Source: Jiangella asiatica (lineage in GTDB: Bacteria; Actinomycetota; Actinomycetes; Jiangellales; Jiangellaceae). From it: DNA of 64,000 nucleotides. The position numbers and the translations under genes were made by a program. Shown piece by piece: positions 17,412 to 25,400 of the stretch. The stretch covers positions 124,001-188,000 of the forward strand of contig NZ_SMKZ01000003.1 in the NCBI RefSeq assembly GCF_004349065.1. The letters are read 5' to 3'. Position 1 is the stretch's first letter; each line of letters opens with the position of its first letter. The notes beneath the pieces are model-generated. The model was not told the origin of the DNA. It was given only the letters and a program-made list of their open reading frames with translations, and ran no database searches.

Positions 17412-17770
17412 TATGCGACGGCGTTGTTGCAGCGGCGGGCTCGGCGGATGCAGCTGGGGCCGCCGGGCCCTTCCGGGCCCAACGCTGTCGTCCGCCGGTG
17501 GTGAGCGTCCGGGGTCTCACCGGACCGGCTCGATCGGCGTGCGTGTGCACCCAGCGGGGGAGCGGCGTGTCGCCCGCGCCGAACTCGGACCAGCTCCTCG
17601 TTCCCGCGGCCGACGCGGCCGACGCGGCTGCCGGCAGGGCGGGGGGTCGAAGCCGCGCGTGGTCTGGTTGATCACGATTCTCGGCAGATCCGGGCCACGA
17701 GCGAGGCAGCACGTCCCAACGTCCACTACCGCAAGCCTCAACGCTGTTTGCGGCGGTCAGAGGAGGTTCC
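17412..17770 (+). other. long leader of the ABC importer operon
   Basis: About 360 bp separate the operator from the first ATG. The frame from 17405 (MNHMRRRCCSGG) is open but has poor coding character. GGGCCC repeats around 17460-17480 could fold into hairpins. No known riboswitch was recognised. Confidence 0.3.
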
Positions 17771-19357
17771 ATGAGCGAACTGACGGAGCACCGATCTCAT
17801 AGGCGTCGAGTCCGTCGAACCGGTCGAACTCGTCCGGTCCGCCGGACGGCGATCGGCATCGCCGCCGCCGTACTGGTCCTGGCATCTGGCTCCTGCGCAG
17901 GGAGTGATTCCGCCGGCGAGCTCCAGGGTGGGTCGGCTGGCGGGGGCACGCAGAGCTCCTCGCTCGTCGTGGCATATCGAGAGCCGCTCAACTACGACTG
18001 GATCAACAGCGGCACGACCGTCGGCTCCGGCGGCCCACTCATGCTCAACGTGGTCGAGCCCTTGCTGGAGCGGATGGAGGACGGGTCGTTCGAGCCGCTG
18101 CTGGCGGAGTCGTACGAGGTCAGTGCCGACGGGCGCGAGTACGTCTTCACACTTCGCGACGGCGTGCTCTTCCACGACGGCAGCGAGCTCACCGCGGACG
18201 ACGTGGTGTACTCGCTCGAGTTCACCAAGGCGGGCAACACCATCGCCGCGACGCCGCTCGAGGTCGTCGATGCGATTGAGAAAATCGACGAGAGCACCGT
18301 AAAGGTCACGCTCTCCACGCCGTCGAATGTGTTCCTCCTCTCCATGGCCCGGCTCAGTGGCATGATCTTCCCGGAGGGCAGCGGCGACCAGATCGAGACT
18401 GATCCCGTCGGCACGGGGCCGTACGACTTCGCCGAATGGCGCCAGGGCATCGAAACGCGGCTGGAGAGATTCGACGACTACTGGGGAGAGGCGCCGTCGT
18501 TCGAGAACGTGACGTGGCGCTTCCTGGCCGATGACAACGCCGCGGTGAACGCGGTGCTGGCGGGCGACATCGACGTGATCGCCGACCTGCAGAGCTTCGA
18601 GCTGCTGGAGCGGGTCGAGGGCGACGCCGGCCTGCGGATCGTCGAGTCGCCGTCGGAGGCCACGAGTCTGCTCTGGCTGAATGCCAATGACCCGGTCCTG
18701 GCCGATCAGCGCGTGCGTGCGGCCATCGCACACGCCATTGACCGTCAGGAGATTATCGACGGCGTCATGGCCGGCTGGAGCGAGCCGCAATGCGTCTTCG
18801 TCGATCCGGTGAGCGATCTCATCGAGAACGAGTCCTGCCCGTACCAGTACGACCCGGCTCGAGCGACAGAACTGCTCGACGAGGCCGGTGTGCAGGATCT
18901 GGAGCTCGAGCTCAAGTACGACGACCGCACCGTCAACCGGCTGTTCGCGGAGGTCCTCGGAGCGCAGCTGGCGGAGGTGGGCATCACCCTCGTCCCCCGC
19001 GCCATGGATCGCGCGACGTGGTTCGAGGACGTCCGCGAGCACGGGAACTACCAACTTGCCCCGGGTCTGCTGCAGGCCACTGCCACGCTCGACGGCGAGG
19101 TGGCGTGCCCGCACCACTGGACGAACGACTGCCCGCCCGACGAGTTGCTTGCGCTCGTCGACGAGTCCGACGCGACGACGGACCGTTCTCAGATGGTCGA
19201 GTTGCGCCGACAGGCCCTGGACATGCACGCCGAGTGGGCGCACTGGATCACCATCGCCCGCACGCCCGGCATCGCCGTCGTCCGCGCCGACCTGAGGGGT
19301 GTCAAGCCGTACCGGTCGTGGGTCGAGTTCGACCTGCGCGGACTGGGCTGGGAGTAG
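17771..19357 (+). CDS. ABC transporter substrate-binding protein, family 5 (Dpp/Opp type)
   Basis: 528-aa exported binding protein for oligosaccharides or peptides. Arg-rich N-terminus, hydrophobic segment and a lipobox-like ASGSC (Cys42). Family 5 landmarks: LLAESYEVSADGREYVFTLR and DDVVYSLEFT near residue 140, then GTGPYDFAEW. A GAGGAGG site precedes the ATG. First gene of a five-gene importer unit followed by a sulfatase. Family 5 binding proteins often carry plant or algal oligosaccharides; the link to sulfatases here favours a sugar ligand, which is inference. Confidence 0.9.
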   Translation: MSELTEHRSHRRRVRRTGRTRPVRRTAIGIAAAVLVLASGSCAGSDSAGELQGGSAGGGTQSSSLVVAYREPLNYDWINSGTTVGSGGPLMLNVVEPLLERMEDGSFEPLLAESYEVSADGREYVFTLRDGVLFHDGSELTADDVVYSLEFTKAGNTIAATPLEVVDAIEKIDESTVKVTLSTPSNVFLLSMARLSGMIFPEGSGDQIETDPVGTGPYDFAEWRQGIETRLERFDDYWGEAPSFENVTWRFLADDNAAVNAVLAGDIDVIADLQSFELLERVEGDAGLRIVESPSEATSLLWLNANDPVLADQRVRAAIAHAIDRQEIIDGVMAGWSEPQCVFVDPVSDLIENESCPYQYDPARATELLDEAGVQDLELELKYDDRTVNRLFAEVLGAQLAEVGITLVPRAMDRATWFEDVREHGNYQLAPGLLQATATLDGEVACPHHWTNDCPPDELLALVDESDATTDRSQMVELRRQALDMHAEWAHWITIARTPGIAVVRADLRGVKPYRSWVEFDLRGLGWE

Positions 19358-19384
19358 GCCGGTGGACACGTCGAGGAGGTGGAC

Positions 19385-20341
19385 ATGGGACGCATAGCGC
19401 TCCGATCCTTCGCGGTGCTGCTCGGGTCGGCGCTGGTGGGCTCGTTGCTGGTCTTCGGCCTCCTGCGGCTGCTCAGGGGCGACATCGCCTGGGTCATCGC
19501 GGGGCAGGACGCGCCGGTCGAGGCTGTCCAGGAGCTGCGCGACGAGCTTGGCCTCGACCGGCCGTGGTTCGTTCAGTACGTCGACTGGCTCGGCGGGCTG
19601 GTCCGGGGCGACCTCGGGCAGTCCTACGCGAGTGGCTATGACATCGCCGAGCAGATCCGGATCCGGATGGGTCTGACGCTCAGCCTCGCGGTGCTCTCGC
19701 TGCTGCTGTCGCTGGCCTTCGCTATCGCGGTCGGAACCTACGCGGCGCTGCACAGTGGCGACGGGCGGGGCCGGGCGCTGGATCTCACCGCGCAGCTGGG
19801 CATCTCGATACCCACCTTCTGGATCGGCATGCTTCTGATCAGCTTCATCTCCATCCGGATGGGCTGGCTCCCCGCCGGCGGGTACGTCTCCTGGCGCGAG
19901 GATCCGGTCGGCGCGATCCGGTCGCTGATCTTGCCCGTGCTGACGCTCTCGGTGCACCTCGGCGCGGTACTGACGCGATACGTCCGGTCGGCGATGCTCG
20001 ACATCCTGAACGAGGACTACATCCGTTCGGCCATGGCCAAGGGCCGGACGTTCGGCAGCGCGGTTGCCACGCACGGCATCCGCAACGGCGCGGTGCCAGT
20101 GCTGACCGTGGGCGTACTGGCGCTCGGCAGCCTGCTGACCGGCGTCGCAGTCGTGGAGGTCGTCTTCAGCCTGCCCGGGCTCGGCCGGATGCTCCTGGAC
20201 GCCGTGCTTAGTCGCGAGGTCATCGTCGTCCAGTCGCTCGTCTTCATCTTCATCCTGATGATCCTGGTCCTGAACTTCCTGATGGACCTCGCCTACGGCC
20301 TGCTCGATCCCCGGATCCGAGACAAGAGGAGCGTGGCATGA
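19385..20341 (+). CDS. ABC transporter permease, DppB type
   Basis: 318-aa inner-membrane permease. About six hydrophobic segments; LRDELGLDRPWFVQYVDWLG near the N-terminus and the C-terminal VEVVFSLPGLGRMLLDAVLSR are standard for DppB/OppB. ATG 19385 has GAGGAGG five bases upstream and is preferred over GTG 19379. The stop overlaps the next permease (ATGA). Confidence 0.92.
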   Translation: MGRIALRSFAVLLGSALVGSLLVFGLLRLLRGDIAWVIAGQDAPVEAVQELRDELGLDRPWFVQYVDWLGGLVRGDLGQSYASGYDIAEQIRIRMGLTLSLAVLSLLLSLAFAIAVGTYAALHSGDGRGRALDLTAQLGISIPTFWIGMLLISFISIRMGWLPAGGYVSWREDPVGAIRSLILPVLTLSVHLGAVLTRYVRSAMLDILNEDYIRSAMAKGRTFGSAVATHGIRNGAVPVLTVGVLALGSLLTGVAVVEVVFSLPGLGRMLLDAVLSREVIVVQSLVFIFILMILVLNFLMDLAYGLLDPRIRDKRSVA

Positions 20342-21276
20342 ATCGCCAGGGGAGTTCGGTGCAGGCGTCCGGAATCCACGCGGACGCGCCGAAGACCGCG
20401 ATCGAAGGGACCACCGGTCCACAGCCGCATCGCTCGCGCGGACGCAGGTTCCCGGCGCCGCTCGTCACAGGCACGGCGCTGATCGCCTCGGCATGCCTCG
20501 TCGCGTTGATCTCGCTCTGGTGGACCCCGTTCGACCTCACCGGGGTCGACACCGCCGGTAGCCTGCTCCCGCCGCTGAGCGACGGACATCTCCTCGGCAC
20601 GGACCGCTTGGGCCGCGATGTCACCAGCCAGATCATGGCCGGCGCGCGCAACTCCCTGATCGTCGGCGGTGCGGCGACCGGGATCGCGATCGTGGTCGGC
20701 GTCGTCGTGGGCCTGATCACCGCGGCTTCGGGCCGGGTCGCGCGCGAGGTCATCACCCGCGTCATCGACATCGGCGTGGCCATCCCGGCCCTCCTGGTCG
20801 CGCTGGTCCTGGCCACCGTCCTCGGCCCGGGACGGGCGACCGTGATCGCCGCGATCGTCATCTCGTTCGTACCGTGGGCAGCCAGGGTGTCCGTCGGGCC
20901 GGCACGGCAGATCCTCGCGCGGGAGTACGTGGAGGCGGCCTTCGCCTACGGGCGCAGCCGGTGGTACGTGATGATGCGCCACGTCCTGCCGAACATCGGG
21001 TCGTTGATCGCCGTCCAGGCCGCGATCATGTTCGCGACCGCCGTGCTGGCCGAGGCTGCGCTGTCCTTCCTCGGCGTCGGCGAACCGCCGCCGGCGCAGT
21101 CGTGGGGCCGGCTGCTCAGCGAGTCCCAGTCGGTGGCGCATCAAGCACCGACGCTGGTGATCTTCCCGGGGCTCGCCATCACGGCGGTCGTGTTGGGCTT
21201 CATGCTGCTGGGCAACGGCGTCCATGCCTTGCTCGATCCGCATCAACGACGACGCGAGATGGAGGCGAGGGAGTGA
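20338..21276 (+). CDS. ABC transporter permease, DppC type
   Basis: 312-aa partner permease. A roughly 45-residue cytoplasmic N-terminus precedes the first helix. HLLGTDRLGRDVTSQIMAGA is the DppC signature and EAALSFLGVGEPPPAQSWGR the C-terminal coupling region. Overlaps both neighbours by 1-4 bases, showing tight translational coupling. Confidence 0.92.
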   Translation: MNRQGSSVQASGIHADAPKTAIEGTTGPQPHRSRGRRFPAPLVTGTALIASACLVALISLWWTPFDLTGVDTAGSLLPPLSDGHLLGTDRLGRDVTSQIMAGARNSLIVGGAATGIAIVVGVVVGLITAASGRVAREVITRVIDIGVAIPALLVALVLATVLGPGRATVIAAIVISFVPWAARVSVGPARQILAREYVEAAFAYGRSRWYVMMRHVLPNIGSLIAVQAAIMFATAVLAEAALSFLGVGEPPPAQSWGRLLSESQSVAHQAPTLVIFPGLAITAVVLGFMLLGNGVHALLDPHQRRREMEARE

Positions 21277-22262
21277 TGCTCGAGATCCGGGATCTCTCTG
21301 TGCGTATCGGCCGGCATCAGGTCGTCGCCATCGACGAGCTGACGCTCGCGTCCGGCGACCGCATGGGCCTGGTCGGCGAGTCGGGTTCGGGTAAGACCAT
21401 GACGGCCATGAGCATCGCCGGGCTCCAGCCCCGGACCGCCACGGTCAGCGGCTCGATCCGCCTGAACGGCCGCGAGCTGCTCGGCCTCGACCCCGCCGCG
21501 ATGGCCGAGGTCCGGGGCACGGACCTCGGCGTGATCTTCCAAGATCCGCTCCGGGCGCTCAACCCGACCATGCGGGTGGGCAAGCAGGTCGGTGAGGCGA
21601 TCCGGCTGCATCAGCGGGTCTCGCGCCGGACGGCACGAGAGCAGACGGTGGAGCTGCTCACCCGAGTCGGTCTCGACGACGCCGGCCGGCTCGTCGGCCG
21701 CTATCCGCATCAGCTGTCGGGAGGGCAGCGACAACGGGTCTTGATCGCCACAGCCATCGCCTGCGAGCCGATCCTGTTGATCGCGGACGAACCGACGACG
21801 GCCCTCGACGTCACGGTGCAGCAGGGCATCCTCGACCTGCTGGTCGAGTTGAGCACCGAGCAGGGCATGGGGCTGCTCTTCGTCAGCCACGACCTCGGCG
21901 TGGTCCGGACGGTGACCAGTTCGATCAGCGTCATGTACGGAGGGCACATCGCAGAGACCGGCCCGGTCGAGAGCGTGATCCAGCAGCCCCGGCACCGATA
22001 CACCGAGGCGCTGATCGCGGCCAGTCCCGGCCGCGGTGAGAGGGCCGGCCCCGCCCAGCACGGCAGGCGATTCAGGGTGATCGAGGGCACCGTGCCACCG
22101 CTCGGGTCGTTCCCCTCCGGCTGCCCGTTCCGCGGCCGGTGCGGCCACGAGGTGCCCGACTGCGCCATGGCACCGCCCAAGACAGGCCCGGGACCACACG
22201 TGTTCCGGTGTTGGAATCCGACCGCTCCAGCGGGTGATGAGGTCGATGCGCGGACTCATTGA
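21276..22262 (+). CDS. ABC transporter ATPase, DppD type
   Basis: 328-aa ATPase. Walker A GESGSGKT (about 34-41), signature LSGGQRQRV, Walker B ILLIADEPTTALD, and a C-terminal Cys-rich extension (CPFRGRCGHEVPDC) typical of the oligopeptide/oligosaccharide subgroup, where it may bind an iron-sulfur cluster. Start codon shares bases with the upstream stop (TGATG). Confidence 0.93.
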   Translation: MLEIRDLSVRIGRHQVVAIDELTLASGDRMGLVGESGSGKTMTAMSIAGLQPRTATVSGSIRLNGRELLGLDPAAMAEVRGTDLGVIFQDPLRALNPTMRVGKQVGEAIRLHQRVSRRTAREQTVELLTRVGLDDAGRLVGRYPHQLSGGQRQRVLIATAIACEPILLIADEPTTALDVTVQQGILDLLVELSTEQGMGLLFVSHDLGVVRTVTSSISVMYGGHIAETGPVESVIQQPRHRYTEALIAASPGRGERAGPAQHGRRFRVIEGTVPPLGSFPSGCPFRGRCGHEVPDCAMAPPKTGPGPHVFRCWNPTAPAGDEVDARTH

Positions 22263-23031
22263 GGTCGAGGGCCTGGAATTCAGCCATGGCCGGGAGCGCG
22301 GCTCCGACGCGAGAGGAGGCGGGAGCTGGTCGCTGCGGGTGCCGGAGCTGACCATCGAGGACGGGTCGACCGTTGGCATCGTGGGGGAGTCCGGCTCCGG
22401 CAAGTCGACGCTGATCCGTATCCTCTGCGGACTGCTGCCGGTGGCCGCCGGATCGGCCACCTTCCGCGGCAAGGAGATCGCGGACTGGCTGCGGATCGGA
22501 GGGCGAGAGTTCCGCAGGCAGAACCAGCTCGTCTTCCAGAATCCCTCGGGGTCGTTCGATCCGCGAATGACCATGGGGAGATCGGTCGCCGAACCGGTCA
22601 AGGCCATCGAACGGCGTGCGCCGACCGGTGCGGAGATCGCCGGCTGGCTGAGCGAGGTGGGACTTCGCGGGGAGATCCTGCGCCGGTATCCGCACGAGCT
22701 CTCCGGCGGGCAGCTCCAGCGGGTGGCGATCGCGCGTGCACTGTCATTGCGGCCGAGTGTGCTCTACGCCGACGAACCGACCAGTGCCCTCGACGTCTCG
22801 GTGCAGGCGCAGGTCCTGAACCTGCTCATGGACCTGCGCGAGAACCTCGGCCTCACCCTGGTGATGGTCTCGCACGACATCGTCGTGGTGGCCGAGCTCT
22901 GCGAGTACCTGGTCGTGATGAAGGACGGGGGAATCGTCGAGACCGGCCGTACCGACGACGTCATGCGACGGCCGCGTGCGTCGTACACCGAAGAACTGAT
23001 AGCCGCGGCCGAACGCGTGAGTCTGCGTTGA
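22234..23031 (+). CDS. ABC transporter ATPase, DppF type
   Basis: Second ATPase (up to 265 aa) of the importer. GESGSGKST Walker A near residue 52, ELSGGQLQRVAIARAL signature and [14 protein letters not shown] Walker B. Three start codons are close together (GTG 22234, ATG 22237, ATG 22246), all overlapping the previous gene; the exact start is uncertain. Lacks the long C-terminal Cys-rich tail of its partner. Confidence 0.9.
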   Translation: MMRSMRGLIEVEGLEFSHGRERGSDARGGGSWSLRVPELTIEDGSTVGIVGESGSGKSTLIRILCGLLPVAAGSATFRGKEIADWLRIGGREFRRQNQLVFQNPSGSFDPRMTMGRSVAEPVKAIERRAPTGAEIAGWLSEVGLRGEILRRYPHELSGGQLQRVAIARALSLRPSVLYADEPTSALDVSVQAQVLNLLMDLRENLGLTLVMVSHDIVVVAELCEYLVVMKDGGIVETGRTDDVMRRPRASYTEELIAAAERVSLR

Positions 23032-23078
23032 GTGCCGAAGACAGCGTTGTTCAGAAGTCGGGTAGTGAAGGAGTGGCG

Positions 23079-25277
23079 ATGACCACCGCCGCAACGCCGA
23101 ACGTCGTCATGATCGTGCTCGATGACCTCGGATTCGCCGATCTGGGCTGCTACGGCTCCGAGATCGACACTCCGAACATCGACCGGCTGGCCTCCGGTGG
23201 CCTGCGCTACACGGGATTCCATGTGACGGCCGTCTGCTCGGCGTCGCGCGCGTCCATCCTGACCGGCCGCAACCACCACAACGTCGGTATGGGGTTCCTC
23301 ACCATGCCGATGCATGCCCCCGGCTACACGGCGCGGATACCGAGGTCGGCGGCCACCTTGCCGCGCGTGCTGCGCGACGGCGGCTACAACACGTTCGCCG
23401 TGGGCAAGTGGCACCTGACGCCACAGTTCGACATGGGGCCCGACGGGCCGTTCGACCGCTGGCCTCTTGGTATGGGGTTCGAGCGCTACTACGGCTTCCT
23501 CGGAGGGTTGGCCAACCAGTGGACGCCCGACCTCGTCCGCGACAACAGCTTCGTCGAACCGCCAGGATCGTTCGACGACGGCTACCACCTGACCGAGGAC
23601 CTGACGTCTGAGGCGATCCGGATGGTCCTCGACCAGCAGAACGCAGCGCCCGGAAAGCCGTTCTTCCTCTACCTCGCGCCGGGTGCGACACACTTTCCGC
23701 ATCACGTCCCGCAGGAGTGGATCGACCGCTATCGCGGCCGCTTCGACGACGGTTGGGAGCGATGCCGCGAGCGGACCTTCGGCCGTCAGGTCGAGCTCGG
23801 CATCGTGCCAGAGGGCACGACGTTGGCGGAACGTCCCTCGTGGGTCGATGCCTGGGACGAGCTCACCGGCGACGACCGCATTCTGTTCGCTCGGCAGATG
23901 GAGGTCTACGCGGGCTTCCTCTCCCACACCGATGCGCAGATCGGCCGCCTCCTGGACTTCCTCGCCGAGCTCGAGGTCCTCGACGACACCGTCGTCATGC
24001 TCATGTCCGACAACGGTGCCAGCGCCGACGGCGGCCCGCACGGCGCCATCGGACCCGAGAACTACTTCGAGGCCAACCCGGTCGAGTCCATGATCGCCCA
24101 CCTCGACGACATCGGCGGCCCGCGCACCTTCAACCATTACTCCTGGGGATGGGCCTGGGCCGGGAACACCCCTTTCAGGTTGTGGAAGCACTACACGTGG
24201 CTGGGTGGGGTGCGGGTGCCGCTGATCGTTCGCTGGCCCGGCGGGATCGGCGCCGACGGTGGCGGCGTGCGCACCCAGTTCTGCCACGCGATCGACCTGA
24301 TGCCGACCGTGTTGCAAGCCGCGCGCCTGGATGCGCCACCGGTCGTCGACGGGGTCGACCAGCAGGCGATCGACGGCAGCAGCTTCCTCGACACGCTCGA
24401 CGATCCCGGCCGGCCGAGCAGCCGGACGACCCAGTACTTCGAGATGATGAGCTCACGGGCCATCTACCACGACGGGTGGAAGGCGACGACGAACCACGTG
24501 CTCGACTTCCCCGCCCAGCGGCGGCTTCTCGACGGCAGCACGAGCATCGACGCCGACGAGTGGTCGCTGTACGACCTCTCACGCGACTTCGCGGAGGCTC
24601 ACGACGTCGCCGACGAGTATCCCGAGGTCCGCCGCCGACTGGTGGAACTGTGGTGGTACGAAGCGGGCCGGAACCAGGTGCTGCCGCTCCTCGGAGGTCT
24701 GCACGACCGCCTGGCGGTGATCGAACGGCCGCCGTCCGCGGAGCGGACCCACTGGACGTATCGAGCCGGCGGTGCCCCGATACCGCTACCGTCCCTGACC
24801 GGCGGGTTCCGCCTCGTCGCGGTCTTCGAGGTCGTTGGCGGTCCGGCCGCGACCGGCGTGATCTGTGCCCAGGGCGACGTCACGGGCGGATGGAGCTGCT
24901 ATCTGCTGGAAGGACGGCCCGTCGTCACCTTCAAGGTCGGGTCGGAGGTGACGACGATCGCCGCCCCTGGTGCCTTGGGCACGGGCCGGCACGACCTCGA
25001 ACTGGTCTACCGCCCGCAGCCCGGCGACGCCGCATACCGGTTGAGCGTCCGGGTCGACGGCGACGACGTCGGCAGCGAAGCGCTCACGTCGGCGAGACGG
25101 CTGTCGATGGCGGCCGGGAAGCTCCTGATCGGCCGAGACACGGGCGTGCCGGTCAGCGATGACTATCGGGCCCCGTTCCCGCTGACGGGACGGGTTCACA
25201 GCGTGAGCCTCGACCTGCTCCGTATGACGCCGGAGGATCAAAACCAGGACGTCGAGTTCGAGCTTGTCGACGAGTGA
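23079..25277 (+). CDS. cytoplasmic arylsulfatase-type sulfatase with C-terminal beta domain
   Basis: 732-aa sulfatase without a signal peptide. Metal-binding Asp15-Asp16 (VLDDLGFADLG), formylglycine motif C53-S-A-S-R followed by TGRNHHNVGMGFL, the extended active-site helix seen in large arylsulfatases. The last 170 or so residues look like a LamG-type sandwich (GTGRHDLELVYRPQ). ATG 23079 is five bases after GAAGGAG; an earlier GTG at 23028 is possible. It follows the importer genes, so sulfate is probably removed after uptake. An activating FGE is not encoded in the window. Confidence 0.9.
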   Translation: MTTAATPNVVMIVLDDLGFADLGCYGSEIDTPNIDRLASGGLRYTGFHVTAVCSASRASILTGRNHHNVGMGFLTMPMHAPGYTARIPRSAATLPRVLRDGGYNTFAVGKWHLTPQFDMGPDGPFDRWPLGMGFERYYGFLGGLANQWTPDLVRDNSFVEPPGSFDDGYHLTEDLTSEAIRMVLDQQNAAPGKPFFLYLAPGATHFPHHVPQEWIDRYRGRFDDGWERCRERTFGRQVELGIVPEGTTLAERPSWVDAWDELTGDDRILFARQMEVYAGFLSHTDAQIGRLLDFLAELEVLDDTVVMLMSDNGASADGGPHGAIGPENYFEANPVESMIAHLDDIGGPRTFNHYSWGWAWAGNTPFRLWKHYTWLGGVRVPLIVRWPGGIGADGGGVRTQFCHAIDLMPTVLQAARLDAPPVVDGVDQQAIDGSSFLDTLDDPGRPSSRTTQYFEMMSSRAIYHDGWKATTNHVLDFPAQRRLLDGSTSIDADEWSLYDLSRDFAEAHDVADEYPEVRRRLVELWWYEAGRNQVLPLLGGLHDRLAVIERPPSAERTHWTYRAGGAPIPLPSLTGGFRLVAVFEVVGGPAATGVICAQGDVTGGWSCYLLEGRPVVTFKVGSEVTTIAAPGALGTGRHDLELVYRPQPGDAAYRLSVRVDGDDVGSEALTSARRLSMAAGKLLIGRDTGVPVSDDYRAPFPLTGRVHSVSLDLLRMTPEDQNQDVEFELVDE

Positions 25278-25373
25278 CCTGGGTGTGGGCGCGATGGATG
25301 GGAGACCACTGACGCGGTGAGCGCGGGTGGACCGCGGCACACCCGGACAACGACGGAACCGTTCGACAGTGTA

Positions 25374-25388
25374 AGGTTCAATGAACCT
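25374..25388 (+). promoter_or_regulatory. IclR-type operator upstream of the glycosidase operon
   Basis: AGGTTCAATGAACCT is a perfect 15-bp palindrome sharing 13 bases with the site at 17397-17411. It ends 12 bp before the ATG of the glycosidase gene. A TAAGGT -10-like hexamer (25372-25377) overlaps it, but no good -35 box is seen. Confidence 0.65.
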
Positions 25389-25400
25389 GTGGGAGTGTTG

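Noticed and set aside
17405-17802. possible Cys-rich leader peptide before the ABC importer
   Set aside because: It begins with Arg and Cys codons that might suggest attenuation, but the frame runs on for over 130 codons with poor composition and there is no ribosome binding site or terminator/antiterminator pair.
17738-20422. 894-codon minus-strand open frame across the cluster 2 importer genes
   Set aside because: It runs antisense to three recognisable genes, has low-complexity composition and no recognisable start context.
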